Source of the DNA: Hymenobacter translucens
Lineage (GTDB): Bacteria > Bacteroidota > Bacteroidia > Cytophagales > Hymenobacteraceae
Reading direction: 5' to 3'
Assembly: GCF_020685205.1 (NCBI RefSeq)
Contig: NZ_JAJERB010000004.1
Location: forward strand, 124,001-188,000
Length of the DNA stretch: 64,000 nucleotides
The position numbers were made by a program, and so were the translations under genes. Shown here in pieces: positions 15,866 through 24,245 of this stretch. The first letter of the stretch is position 1; each line of letters opens with the position of its first letter. The notes under the pieces are model-generated. The model was not told the origin of the DNA. It made no database searches and saw only the letters and a program-made list of their open reading frames with translations.

Positions 15866-18835
15866 TTACTGACCCAGCTGCTCGTCCATAAGGGTAAACG
15901 GGTTCAGCTGGTCCAGGCGCAGCACAAAGCGGACCTGGTCGGTAAAGTTCTTGAAGTTGCTCGGCAGCCCGTTGCTGTACTGGGAGCCGGCTACGGGCAG
16001 GTAAATACTGACGACGTTCTTAATAAGCGGAAACGAAAGACCGGCGTCGTAGTAGAGGCGCTGGGGGTTCCGGCCGGCTGCTACCGTGAATTTCTCTTTG
16101 GTGGCACCAAAGTCAGCAAAGACGGAGTAGCTGGTGTAGGGAATGGTGGCTTCCAGGTTCAGGGTAGAAAGCCACCGGGTGCTGCCTACCGGCATATACG
16201 CCTTGAAGGCTCCGTCGCGGTTGTCGGTCTGGTGCAGCTGGGCCGTGAAGGTCTGGGAAATCTGCTGCCGGTCGAGGAAAGCCGTCTGCCGCCGGTAGTC
16301 GGGGCTGCCGCTGAGCCCGATTACGAACGGGGCCTGGTTTTCATCCTGCAGGAAGCGGCCGCCGAACAGCCGGACCCGCACGCTGCTTTTCGGCGAGTAG
16401 AAGAACTCATAGTTGGCGGCAGCCCGGATCATCCGGCCCTGCTCGGAAAAGTTTTCTACCGAAAGGTCCGGCGTAAGCTGGTTGAACTCCACGTGGGCGC
16501 CCCACTTCTGCCGGGCGTGCCCGCCCCGCACCTGGTACTCCACGGTCTGGATGCTGGTCGTGAGCTTGGTATCGTCGGAGCGGATGGCGGTGTTGGCCAG
16601 GCGGAGCAGGTGCTGCGGAGCGTCGAAGGCATCGTGGGGGAAGCGGAAGGTAATGGCGGGCTCCACCTTCCGGTACCGCTCATACCGCTGCACCGTGGCG
16701 CTGGTCACAATCAGCCGGGAATACTGGCTGGGCAGGATGTTCAGCTTGAGCGTGGCGCTGCCGTTGAGCTCATTGCGGCTGAAGCTGTACATCGGCATCA
16801 CCACGAAGTTAAAGCGCCGGGTGATGAGCGGGCTGTTGTAGAACGCCGCGCCCAGCATGAACTTGTCGGAGGTGTTGGCGCCCAGCACGGGCAGGTAGTT
16901 GAGCGTACCCCGGTCCCACCGCTCCACGCTGGCCAGGGGCTTGATCTGGATAGGCTCAAACTTGCGGAAAGCGCCGGTCACCTTCATCCGGTCGTTGCGG
17001 CGGTTGAGCTGGGGCGTCAGGTACTCGGCGTCCACGACCACGGCGGCCACGCCTTCGCGGCGGAAGTCGAGCTGGGTGTCGAGGTCCTCGTCGGTGCGGC
17101 CAAATACCGGCGTCCAGAGGGTCTGTAGCACCTTGCCCTGGGCATCCACAGTGGATACGGGCACGGCAAACGGGGCCGGCGACTCGTTATGCACCAGCAC
17201 TTTTACCTGCGTGTCGGTCACCTGCATATCCGAAAGCGCGGCGTCGTAGCGGTTCTGAGTGGTCAGCATGTCGGTGAAAAACCAGTCGAGCTGCTGCCCG
17301 GAAGCTTCCTCAAACACGGCCTGCATGTCCTCGGGGTAGGGGTGCTTAAACTTCCACCGGTCAAAGTACAGGTGCATGGCCTTGTCAAACGTGTCCTGAC
17401 CCAGGTAGCCGGCCAGGTACTTCAGCAACGACGCGGTTTTGGTGTAGACGATGATGCCATAATTGAGCTTGCCGTAGTGGGCGCTGGCTACCCCGCTTAC
17501 CGGCTGGTCCAGGCCCCGCCCGGCCACGGCCTGGTAAGGCACCTGGTTGATAGCCGTAGCTGTCAGGCCGCTCAGGCCAAAAGCCCGGGCTACCTTATCG
17601 TTCTTGAGCACCGCGCCAAACTGACCGGCGTAAGGGTCGTCGCGCTCGGCAATTCGGTTTTCCAGGTAGGAGTTGACGCCCTCGTCCTGCCAGGCGTAGT
17701 CCCGCTCATTCGAGGCCAGGATGCCGTAAAACCAGTTGTGGCCCACTTCGTGCACAATAGCCTCGGGCTCGGTCACCGTGACCATCGGGTATTCCATGCC
17801 GGAACCGGCGCTGAGGGCCCCGTCCACGGCCGTGGCTGCGGAGTACGGGTACTCGCCTACCCACTTCGAATAGTAGGTAATGGCGTCGTTCACGTCCTGC
17901 AGGCCCTTGATCCATTTCTCGGCGTCCTTGTTGGTGAACAGCACCCAGGAAGTAACCTGCCGGCCCGAGGCCAGCGTAACGCCACCTTTGAGCACGTTGA
18001 AGCGCTTATCGGCAAACCAGGCAAAGTCATGCACCCGGTCCTGCGTGTAGCGCAGGGTTTTGGTTTCGGCCGCGGAAGCCGGGAACGTTACCGCCGTGCC
18101 GAAGTCGTCCGCGGTTTTCTTTTTGGCGCCGGCCTCGGCCAGCTGGTCCATGCGGGCCCGCTCGTCGGGGTTCTGCAGCTCCCCGGTGGCGCCCACCACG
18201 TAATTGGCCGGCAGCGTGATGCGCACGTCAAACGATCCGAACTCCGAGAAGAACTCACCCTGGTCGAGGTAGGGCATCGGGTGCCAGCCTTTGCGGTCGT
18301 ATACGGCGGGCTTGGGATACCACTGGGTTATCTGGTACGACTGGCCCACGTGGCCCATGCGCGAAAAGGAGTCAGGCAGCTTCACGCGGAAAGGCGTGGT
18401 GATGGTGATTTTGCCGCCCGGCGCCAGGGGCTGGGGCAGAATCAGCTTGGCCATGTCAGGGTTGGCCGGGTCCAGGGCAAGCTGGGCCGCCTGGCCGTCC
18501 ACCTTGAAGTCGAGCTGGTCGATGAAGCCCCGCTGGCTGTCCTTGGCAAACTCAAACTTCAGGCTGCCGTTGCGGCGCTGCTGCCGGGCAAAAGCCGTCG
18601 AGTTGTCGCGGTAGGCGTTGGGCCAGAGGTGAAACCAGATAAAGGTGAGCTGGTCGGGTGAGTTGTTGGTGTATTGCAGCTCCTCCTTGGCCGTCAGCAT
18701 GTGCTGCTGGTCGTCGAGCGCCACGTCGATGGAGTAGTTGACTTCCTGCTGCCAGTAGCCGGCGGGGCGGGCCGCCTGCGCAATCGATACGAGGGGTAGA
18801 GCCGTCAGCCAGAGGCCAACGAGTAATTTTTTCAT
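15866..18835 (-). CDS. M1 family zinc metallopeptidase
   Basis: A 989-residue protein with a signal peptide (about 1-20). The catalytic zinc site is HEVGH (about 362-366) with the downstream Glu in QDEGVNSYLENR (about 385). A G-S-G-M-E-Y motif replaces the classical GAMEN. The extra C-terminal 350 residues are beta-rich. It is predicted to be an exported aminopeptidase. Bacteroidota proteins of this length with a long beta-rich tail may be surface- or outer-membrane-associated. ATG 18835 is chosen over TTG 18841. It is transcribed alone. Confidence 0.88.
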   Translation of the reverse strand: MKKLLVGLWLTALPLVSIAQAARPAGYWQQEVNYSIDVALDDQQHMLTAKEELQYTNNSPDQLTFIWFHLWPNAYRDNSTAFARQQRRNGSLKFEFAKDSQRGFIDQLDFKVDGQAAQLALDPANPDMAKLILPQPLAPGGKITITTPFRVKLPDSFSRMGHVGQSYQITQWYPKPAVYDRKGWHPMPYLDQGEFFSEFGSFDVRITLPANYVVGATGELQNPDERARMDQLAEAGAKKKTADDFGTAVTFPASAAETKTLRYTQDRVHDFAWFADKRFNVLKGGVTLASGRQVTSWVLFTNKDAEKWIKGLQDVNDAITYYSKWVGEYPYSAATAVDGALSAGSGMEYPMVTVTEPEAIVHEVGHNWFYGILASNERDYAWQDEGVNSYLENRIAERDDPYAGQFGAVLKNDKVARAFGLSGLTATAINQVPYQAVAGRGLDQPVSGVASAHYGKLNYGIIVYTKTASLLKYLAGYLGQDTFDKAMHLYFDRWKFKHPYPEDMQAVFEEASGQQLDWFFTDMLTTQNRYDAALSDMQVTDTQVKVLVHNESPAPFAVPVSTVDAQGKVLQTLWTPVFGRTDEDLDTQLDFRREGVAAVVVDAEYLTPQLNRRNDRMKVTGAFRKFEPIQIKPLASVERWDRGTLNYLPVLGANTSDKFMLGAAFYNSPLITRRFNFVVMPMYSFSRNELNGSATLKLNILPSQYSRLIVTSATVQRYERYRKVEPAITFRFPHDAFDAPQHLLRLANTAIRSDDTKLTTSIQTVEYQVRGGHARQKWGAHVEFNQLTPDLSVENFSEQGRMIRAAANYEFFYSPKSSVRVRLFGGRFLQDENQAPFVIGLSGSPDYRRQTAFLDRQQISQTFTAQLHQTDNRDGAFKAYMPVGSTRWLSTLNLEATIPYTSYSVFADFGATKEKFTVAAGRNPQRLYYDAGLSFPLIKNVVSIYLPVAGSQYSNGLPSNFKNFTDQVRFVLRLDQLNPFTLMDEQLGQ

Positions 18836-18972
18836 GCGCAAAGTGCTAATGTCGGATTGAATACCCGCGAAAGTACGTCTTCGGGGCCGAAAAGGTGTGT
18901 CCGGGATAACCCCAACTCGTCCGTCACGTTACCGGAGGAGCAGTACCACAATCCACCTAATACTTTGCCCAC

Positions 18973-19386
18973 ATGGAAAAGAAAGATGTTCAACACCAGG
19001 TTCACCTCGATAGCGCCGTTCACCTTCTCAGCGGCGACCTGGCCGAAGCCCTGACGAAATCCGGCCTCGACAACCAGCTGCAGCGCTGGATCGAGGATCT
19101 GAAAGAGCAGAACAACCCCGATATGCACCAGCTGATCCAGGATCTGCAGTCACTGAAGGCGCACTTCGGCGGCACGTCCACGCCCGATGGCGACCTGGTA
19201 GTACAGCTGATCAGCCGTATGAGCACGGAGACGGCGCGGCTGGCAACCTTCGCGACGGGCAACACCCGCCCGCGGGTAGAGAAGCTCAGCGAGGCCCTGG
19301 CCGCCGCCGCGCAGCAGCTCAAGGGTGGCGAGTCGAACTTCGACCCCAGCATTCCCCAGGATATGTCGTCGCACAAGCCGATGTAG
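18973..19386 (+). CDS. hypothetical helical cytoplasmic protein
   Basis: A 137-residue soluble protein, almost entirely helical by composition, without signal peptide or cysteine motif. Hydrophobic residues recur in amphipathic spacing at 15-60 and 70-115. I do not recognise the family. It starts close behind a TACTTTG sequence (18962-18968) that resembles a -7 element, implying a very short leader. A strong shared terminator follows. Confidence 0.6.
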   Translation: MEKKDVQHQVHLDSAVHLLSGDLAEALTKSGLDNQLQRWIEDLKEQNNPDMHQLIQDLQSLKAHFGGTSTPDGDLVVQLISRMSTETARLATFATGNTRPRVEKLSEALAAAAQQLKGGESNFDPSIPQDMSSHKPM

Positions 19387-19409
19387 GCTTGCCCACCGTA
19401 GCATAATGC

Positions 19410-19445
19410 AAAAAGCCGGCTTCCCGCGAGGGGAGCCGGCTTTTT
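19410..19445. terminator. bidirectional rho-independent terminator
   Basis: A stem built on AAAAAGCCGGCT and its complement, with a short GC-rich loop and T-runs on both strands. It separates the helical protein gene from convergent rplS. Confidence 0.88.
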
Positions 19446-19471
19446 GCTGGGCCCGAAGGCCGAAGCAATAA

Positions 19472-19828
19472 CTAGTTGCGCTTCTCTTTGATACGAGCTG
19501 CTTTGCCCGACAGGCCGCGCAGGTAGAACAGACGGGCACGGCGTACTTTACCGCGACGCACCATCTCGATTTTGTCGATGTTGGGCGACAGCAGGGGGAA
19601 AATCCGCTCGGTGCCGATCTGGTTGGAAATCTTCCGGACGGTGAAGGTCTCGCCGTTCGAGTTGGGGTTCTTGCGCTGGATAACCACGCCCTGGAACTGC
19701 TGGATGCGTTCCTTGTTGCCCTCGCGGATCTTCACGTGGACGTTGATGGTGTCGCCAGCGGCGAAAGCGGGGAAGCTGGCGCGGCGCTCCTGGGATTCCT
19801 GCTGGATAAAATCGAGTAATACGCTCAT
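19472..19828 (-). CDS. rplS: 50S ribosomal protein L19
   Basis: A 118-residue protein with the characteristic L19 segments [17 protein letters not shown] and FQGVVIQRK, and a basic C-terminus. L19 sits at the 30S-50S interface. ATG 19828 gives the normal N-terminus; an open extension to 19891 overlaps the leader. It belongs to the rpsP-rimM-trmD-rplS cluster, but the 184-bp gap after trmD contains its own promoter, so it can be transcribed separately. Confidence 0.95.
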   Translation of the reverse strand: MSVLLDFIQQESQERRASFPAFAAGDTINVHVKIREGNKERIQQFQGVVIQRKNPNSNGETFTVRKISNQIGTERIFPLLSPNIDKIEMVRRGKVRRARLFYLRGLSGKAARIKEKRN

Positions 19829-19888
19829 GGCTGCAAAAAACTGAATAGGACGACGCCGCCGCCCGTGGGTTCTAGGTAAAAAGAGGCG

Positions 19889-19919
19889 CAAATATACTCC
19901 TCTGTTTTGATGAATGCAA
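19889..19919 (-). promoter_or_regulatory. promoter of rplS
   Basis: On the minus strand, TTG (19919-19917), a 20-nt spacer, then TATATTTG (19896-19889). This fits the Bacteroidota consensus exactly. The leader to the ATG is about 55-60 nt. Confidence 0.7.
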
Positions 19920-19926
19920 GTCAGTA

Positions 19927-19950
19927 AGTGAATGAGTAAATGAGGGAATG
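19927..19950. repeat. short octad array AGTRAATG-like (element F)
   Basis: Three consecutive 8-bp units of the form AG(T/G)(G/A)AATG lie between trmD and the rplS promoter. This is a single array without a clear inverted partner. It resembles the heptad arrays elsewhere in the window but has period 8. Confidence 0.5.
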
Positions 19951-20012
19951 CGTGATTTATTTGAATCGGCGCTGTTTGGCCACAAAATCCACGGTTCTCA
20001 TTTAGGTTTCAC

Positions 20013-20690
20013 TTATTCGCCCAGCAGGTCGGGGCGGCGCTGCCGGGTGCGCTGCAGGGCCTGCTCGTGCCGCCAGGCTTCCACCAGCGGGGTGTTGCCC
20101 GACAGCAGAATGTCCGGCACCGACTGCCCGCGCCACTCGGCCGGGCGGGTGTACACCGGCGGGGCCAGCAGGTTGTCCTGAAACGAGTCGCTCAGCGCCG
20201 ATTCCTCGTTGCCCAGCACGCCTGGCAGCAGGCGCACAATGGCATCGGTCAGCACCGCCGCGCCCAGCTCGCCCCCGCTCAGCACATAGTCGCCGATGCT
20301 GATTTCGTGGGTGATGTAGGCCGAGCGAATCCGCTCGTCTACCCCTTTGTAGTGCCCGCAGAGCATGATGATGTTCTGCAGCAGGGAAAAGCGGTTGGCC
20401 AGGGGCTGACGCAGCGTTTCACCATCCGGGGTGAGGTACACCACCGCGTCGTAGGCGCGCTCGGCCAGCAGGCCGTCCAGGCAGGCGGCAATGGGCTCCA
20501 CGCGCAAAACCATGCCGGCCCCGCCGCCAAACACGTAGTCGTCGATCTGTCCGTGCTTGTTGATGGCAAAGTCGCGCAGCTCATGCACATGAATCTCCAC
20601 CAGCCCCTTGTCCTGGGCCCGCTTCACGATGGAATGGGCAAACGGGCTGGTCAGCAGATCAGGCTGGCAGGTAACAATGTCGATACGCAT
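20013..20690 (-). CDS. trmD: tRNA (guanine37-N1)-methyltransferase
   Basis: A 225-residue SPOUT-family enzyme that methylates G37 next to the anticodon of a subset of tRNAs and prevents frameshifting. The trefoil-knot SAM site is visible as [12 protein letters not shown] followed by [11 protein letters not shown] (about 110-145). MRIDIV at 20690 is the standard TrmD start. The frame extends upstream to 20777, but only through repeat DNA. It follows rimM, with a heptad element filling the 86-bp gap. Confidence 0.95.
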   Translation of the reverse strand: MRIDIVTCQPDLLTSPFAHSIVKRAQDKGLVEIHVHELRDFAINKHGQIDDYVFGGGAGMVLRVEPIAACLDGLLAERAYDAVVYLTPDGETLRQPLANRFSLLQNIIMLCGHYKGVDERIRSAYITHEISIGDYVLSGGELGAAVLTDAIVRLLPGVLGNEESALSDSFQDNLLAPPVYTRPAEWRGQSVPDILLSGNTPLVEAWRHEQALQRTRQRRPDLLGE

Positions 20691-20774
20691 GCTTGAAAGC
20701 TCCAAGCTGCAGGCTTCAGGCTGCAAGCGTCGGCCAGGAAAGGCTGGCGGCTTGCAGCTTAAAGCCTGCAGCTC
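20691..20774. repeat. inverted pair of RGCTKCA-like heptad arrays (element C)
   Basis: The left array (20691-20725) has five 7-bp units. The right array (about 20747-20773) has four units on the other strand. A spacer of about 20 bp separates them. The element runs from the base after the trmD start codon to 2 bp short of the rimM stop codon, filling the gap completely. The transcript could fold into a long imperfect hairpin. Confidence 0.75.
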
Positions 20775-20776
20775 CA

Positions 20777-21358
20777 TTAGGGTTTTTCGAACTCGTCAGG
20801 CTCGTCCCGCTCCCGGGAGGCGGGCGTCAGGTACACGTCGAGCAGGCCATCGGGCAGGGTTACGTAAAGCTTCTTCTCATCCTCATCGGCATGCGAGACC
20901 AGCTCATCCACCACCGGAATCAATACCTCCACGCCCTTGTAGCGCATGGCCATCAGATCCTGCTGGGTCATCTCGTAAAAAGCCTCGACCACGCCCAGCT
21001 CGCCCAGCTGCTCGTCCACGACCGTAAAGCCAATCACGTCGTGAAAGTAGAACTGGTCTTCGTCGAGCTCGGGCAGCTCGGCCAGGGCCCGGTAGAGGAT
21101 GGCGTTGCGCAGGGGCTCGGCCGCCTCAATGGTGTCGATACCCTTCAGCTTAAGCAGAACGCGGTCCTCGGTCTGGGGCTGGATGCGCTCCACGGCATAG
21201 GGCACGAGCTTGTCGGGGGCCGTCGGCAACGCCAGCAGCACCGACTTCACCTTGCGGTAGGCGTCAAGGTCATCCACGTCCAGAAAGGCCACCATCAGGC
21301 CCCGCAGGCCGTGGGGCTTCACAATGGAGCCAAGCTGATAATAGTCGTCGAGGTTCAT
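20777..21358 (-). CDS. rimM: ribosome maturation factor RimM
   Basis: A 193-residue protein with the RimM barrel ([11 protein letters not shown], about 10-20) and the C-terminal PRC barrel (VPVVDELVS and related). RimM assists 30S head assembly around S19. It has a charged C-terminal extension ending in EFEKP. It lies between rpsP and trmD, as usual in Bacteroidota. Both gaps around it are filled by inverted repeat elements. Confidence 0.93.
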   Translation of the reverse strand: MNLDDYYQLGSIVKPHGLRGLMVAFLDVDDLDAYRKVKSVLLALPTAPDKLVPYAVERIQPQTEDRVLLKLKGIDTIEAAEPLRNAILYRALAELPELDEDQFYFHDVIGFTVVDEQLGELGVVEAFYEMTQQDLMAMRYKGVEVLIPVVDELVSHADEDEKKLYVTLPDGLLDVYLTPASRERDEPDEFEKP

Positions 21359-21384
21359 GGCAGTAGGGCAGAGGTGAAAAAAGT

Positions 21385-21444
21385 TGAGAGTTTAAGAGTT
21401 GCTGAGGCGGTTTAACCCGGCCGGCAGCAACTCTTAAACTCTCA
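21385..21444. repeat. inverted repeat with 20-bp perfect arms (element D)
   Basis: Arms at 21385-21404 and 21425-21444 are perfect inverted copies with a 20-bp spacer. Each arm contains AGTT/GAGTT units at 7-8 bp spacing. It sits between rpsP and rimM within the operon. It is not a classical terminator because no T-run follows and downstream genes depend on read-through. Confidence 0.8.
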
Positions 21445-21468
21445 AACGGCTGTTTCCTCGAAAGGAGA

Positions 21469-22023
21469 CTAAGCGCCGGCTTCCTCGGTGGTTTCGGCCG
21501 GGGCAGCAGCCTCGGACGTTTCGCCTTCGGCAGCAGCGTCAGCCTCGGCTACGGGAGCCGGAGCGGGCGTGTTCTTCTTGCGGATAGCCTCGGCGCGAGC
21601 CTCACGGACCTTGGTTTCAGCGGCCAGCTGAGCCTTGCGGGTCTCATCCTTAGCCGAGCCCAGGGTGGTGCGCTTGCCTTCGATCTTAGCGTCTTTCTGC
21701 TCTTTCCAGTCGTTGTAGCGCTGGTCGGCAACCTCCTGCGAGATTGCGCCTTTCAGCACACCCAGCTGCAGGTGCTTGCGGTACAGCACGCCGCGGTACG
21801 ACAGCATGGCGCGTACGGTGTCGGTCGGCTGGGCACCCTTCATGATCCAGTCGAAGGCTTTGTCGCCGTCGAAGTTGATCGAAGCCGGGTTGGTGTTGGG
21901 GTTGTAGGTACCGATCTTCTCGATGAAGCGGCCGTCGCGGGGCGAGCGGGCGTCAGCAATTACGATGTCATACTGTGCGGCTTTCTTGCGGCCGCGGCGG
22001 GCGAGGCGAATTTTAACTGCCAT
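21469..22023 (-). CDS. rpsP: 30S ribosomal protein S16 with long C-terminal tail
   Basis: A 184-residue protein. Residues 1-85 are the S16 core ([14 protein letters not shown] start, [10 protein letters not shown]). The remainder is a Lys/Ala/Glu-rich extension of about 95 residues that becomes acidic and Ala-rich at the end. Extended S16 tails are common in Bacteroidota. It is the first gene of the rpsP-rimM-trmD operon and is preceded by a TACCTTTG -7 element. Confidence 0.95.
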   Translation of the reverse strand: MAVKIRLARRGRKKAAQYDIVIADARSPRDGRFIEKIGTYNPNTNPASINFDGDKAFDWIMKGAQPTDTVRAMLSYRGVLYRKHLQLGVLKGAISQEVADQRYNDWKEQKDAKIEGKRTTLGSAKDETRKAQLAAETKVREARAEAIRKKNTPAPAPVAEADAAAEGETSEAAAPAETTEEAGA

Positions 22024-22075
22024 AAACCTGGTGGGTTAAGCGACGGAACCCGTCCGTCTGGTTGAAAATGAGGTG

Positions 22076-22083
22076 CAAAGGTA
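22076..22083 (-). promoter_or_regulatory. -7 element of the rpsP operon
   Basis: The minus strand reads TACCTTTG at 22083-22076, an exact match. The expected -33 position falls within heptad array A3 (22091-22125), which contains no TTG on the minus strand at the usual spacing. Confidence 0.5.
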
Positions 22084-22090
22084 GGGAAAT

Positions 22091-22125
22091 AATGAGTAAT
22101 TAGGAATGAATAATTAGTAATTGCT
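22091..22125. repeat. single AATNNNN heptad array (element A3)
   Basis: Five 7-bp units beginning AATG or AATT, related to elements A1 and A2. It overlaps the -33 region of the rpsP promoter. No inverted partner is seen. Confidence 0.7.
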
Positions 22126-22185
22126 GCCTGAACAGGCGGGAATAGTGGCTCGTCGGCTTGTCATGGGCTGGCAGCAACGGCAATG

Positions 22186-22221
22186 AAAAAGCCCCGGCGT
22201 GCGCGTACGCCGGGGCTTTTT
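22186..22221. terminator. bidirectional rho-independent terminator
   Basis: Perfect 15-bp arms (22186-22200, 22207-22221) with A-run and T-run flanks. It ends the desaturase transcript ahead of the rpsP promoter region. Confidence 0.88.
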
Positions 22222-22254
22222 CGGTAACAGGAGAAAGGGCGGGTAATTGGCGCG

Positions 22255-23013
22255 CTAAGCCGCGGCGCGCAGCTTCTCGGCCTTTTGCTTTTTCTTGATC
22301 TTGATAATGCCGGTTTTGTCGAGCGTCCAGATTACCGGGTAGGTGGGGTCCACTTCCCACCACTTCACGCCGAAGTTCAGGCGGTTGGGCAGCTTGTGGT
22401 GGTTGTTCTGAAACAGCTCCCCGCCGGTGAGAAAGTCGAAGAACAGGGAGTTGCGCGACTTGTCATGGTTATCGAAATTCTGGTAGCCGTACTTGTGCCC
22501 GCTCCAGTTTACGATAGCGCCGTGGATGGGGCCCATCAGGAAGTGAATCGGCAGCAGCAGATATTGCCACCAGGCCGTGGCAAAAGCTACGTAGAACAGC
22601 ACGTAAGCCGTACCCCAGGCCAGGCGGGAATACCACTTATCAGCGTAGCGCTCCATCACGTTCCACACCGGGTAGTCGCCCTCGAACCGCTCGGCGGCAG
22701 CGTAGTTGCGGTTCAGCACATCGTTGTAGATGTTCTTGGTCTTCCACATCATCGTGAAGGCATTCGACGAGAAGTGGGGCGAGTGCGGGTCCATCTCCGT
22801 GTCGGAGTAGGCGTGGTGCATACGGTGCAGCAGCGCATACGCCCGGGGCGAGAGGAAGGAGGAGCCCTGGCAGACGTAGGTGAAGGCGTAGAAGAACTTC
22901 TCCCAGAACGCGTTCATCGTGAACATTTTGTGAGCCGCATAGCGGTGCAGGTAGAAGGTCTGCACAAACAGCGACAGGTACCAGTGGGCGACGAAAAAGA
23001 TGAGTATAGGCAT
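22255..23013 (-). CDS. acyl-CoA / fatty acid desaturase
   Basis: A 252-residue membrane di-iron desaturase. The three histidine boxes are present: HRYAAH (about 23-28), HRMHH (about 62-66) and a third HH box in QNNHHKLPNR (about 208-212). Hydrophobic helices lie between them. It probably introduces a cis double bond into membrane acyl chains. It is shorter than typical delta-9 desaturases. ATG 23013 is preferred because the predicted promoter (23101-23131) lies upstream; a longer frame to 23103 would overlap the -7 element. Confidence 0.85.
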   Translation of the reverse strand: MPILIFFVAHWYLSLFVQTFYLHRYAAHKMFTMNAFWEKFFYAFTYVCQGSSFLSPRAYALLHRMHHAYSDTEMDPHSPHFSSNAFTMMWKTKNIYNDVLNRNYAAAERFEGDYPVWNVMERYADKWYSRLAWGTAYVLFYVAFATAWWQYLLLPIHFLMGPIHGAIVNWSGHKYGYQNFDNHDKSRNSLFFDFLTGGELFQNNHHKLPNRLNFGVKWWEVDPTYPVIWTLDKTGIIKIKKKQKAEKLRAAA

Positions 23014-23100
23014 AAGCCGAAAAAGGTTGGAGGCTGGGTTAGGCAAGCAGCCGGTGCTGGCAAAAGCACAACGGGCAGGCGGAAGTTCACGCCGCGGGTG

Positions 23101-23131
23101 CAAACCTACGGCCGGACCAGCCCTGGTTCAA
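23101..23131 (-). promoter_or_regulatory. promoter of the desaturase gene
   Basis: On the minus strand, TTG (23131-23129), 20 nt, then TAGGTTTG (23108-23101). This is an exact Bacteroidota-type promoter with a leader of about 85 nt. Confidence 0.7.
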
Positions 23132-23190
23132 TAAAAGCGGCTAAAAGGCCAAAATGTTGTTCAGACCCCGAAGTCTACTGCGTGCTGCAT

Positions 23191-23262
23191 ACGGCCTATA
23201 CTATTTAAACGCCCCCGCGCCGCCGGGTAGCAGCACAGGGGCGTTTAAATAGTATAGGCCGT
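23191..23262. repeat. perfect 25-bp inverted repeat after the rluA-like gene
   Basis: Arms 23191-23215 and 23238-23262 are perfect inverted copies with a 22-bp GC-rich loop. The right arm ends on the first base of the pseudouridine synthase stop codon. It may terminate that transcript, but it lacks a T-run and has an A/T-rich middle (TTTAAATAG). A small mobile palindromic element is the alternative. Confidence 0.75.
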
Positions 23263-23972
23263 TAACCGGCAAAGGCTCCGGCTACTTCCCAGTGCGCGAT
23301 ATCCGGCAGGGGCGCCTCGATGCGCATCAGTTCCCCGCCTACGGGATGCTTGAACTCCAGGCGCCGGGCGTGCAGGGCAATGCTGACGTCGGGCAGGGGG
23401 GCCAGGAAGCCGTATTTCACGTCGCCCACGATGGGCGTGCCCAGGCCCGTAGCCAGCTGCACCCGGATCTGGTGGGGCCGGCCGGTAATGGGGTTCACCT
23501 CAATCAGAAACCGGTTGCCGGCCGGCCCCAGCACCCGGTAGTCGAGCTCGGAGCGCTGCCCCTGGGGGTGGGCCTGCGTGTAGGCCTTGGTGACGTTGCG
23601 GATCGGGTCTTTGACGAGCCAGTGCGTCAGGTGGCCGCTTTCAGCCTCGGGCCGCTTGCCTACCAGCGCCCAGTACGTCTTGTGCATGTGGTTGTCGCGG
23701 AACATCTCGTTTAGCCGGCTCAGGGCCTTGGAGGTCTTAGCCAGCACCACGACGCCGCTCACGGGCCGGTCGAGGCGGTGCGCCACGCCCACGAAGGCAG
23801 CGCCGGGCTTCTTGTACTTGAAGCGGAGGTATTCGGCGGCTTTCACCGACAAAGGCTCGTCACCGGTATTGTCGCCCTGCACGAGCAGGCCGGCGGGCTT
23901 GTTGATGACGAGCAGATGATTGTCTTCGAACAGAATTTCCTTCTGCTCCGACCACAGATTGGGGCGGTTCAC
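23262..23972 (-). CDS. RluA family pseudouridine synthase
   Basis: A 236-residue enzyme with the catalytic motif HRLDRPVSG (D68) and the conserved I-N-K-P-A-G segment (about 23-28). It converts uridine to pseudouridine in RNA. It lacks an N-terminal S4 domain, which places it with the short RluA/TruC-like proteins. The target RNA cannot be told. The next gene on the strand, panB, lies upstream with a 273-bp gap. Confidence 0.9.
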   Translation of the reverse strand: MNRPNLWSEQKEILFEDNHLLVINKPAGLLVQGDNTGDEPLSVKAAEYLRFKYKKPGAAFVGVAHRLDRPVSGVVVLAKTSKALSRLNEMFRDNHMHKTYWALVGKRPEAESGHLTHWLVKDPIRNVTKAYTQAHPQGQRSELDYRVLGPAGNRFLIEVNPITGRPHQIRVQLATGLGTPIVGDVKYGFLAPLPDVSIALHARRLEFKHPVGGELMRIEAPLPDIAHWEVAGAFAG

Positions 23973-23984
23973 GCGGTAGAGTTA

Positions 23985-24137
23985 AGCGGACTGAGTTTTG
24001 GCCGCAGGGGCGGCAGGAAGGGCGTACCGGTTGAGGCGGCGCAACAGGGACAGGCAGGGAAACCGTCCGACGAGCAGGTAGTGAGCAGGGCGGGTTCCCT
24101 GCTGCTGCACCACAAACCCGAAGCCTTGCACCCGCAC
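23985..24137 (-). CDS. possible small ORF downstream of panB
   Basis: The panB reading frame stays open for 86 codons after its TAG, ending at 23985, and the translated sequence looks protein-like (for example FGFVVQQQGTRP). The only plausible start is GTG 24137, giving 50 residues. No family is recognised. The 273-bp gap between panB and the pseudouridine synthase holds nothing else I can support. Confidence 0.2.
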
Positions 24138-24245
24138 CAGTACCCCGACTGTAGCAAAGATAAGCTGATGCCCCGGAAATTGCCGGCGGTACTCCCCAGG
24201 AGCGCTCCGCCAAGCTGGTCCTGGCAGCCGACCAGAAGCGAATCC

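Noticed and set aside
17189..18661. 490-codon plus-strand frame opposite the M1 peptidase
   Set aside because: His/Gly/Val-rich composition typical of a GC-rich antisense shadow; the opposite strand encodes a clear peptidase.
23985..24245. Stop-codon readthrough extension of panB
   Set aside because: The frame stays open after TAG, but panB already has its normal C-terminus and no recoding signal is visible; kept only as a low-confidence small ORF.
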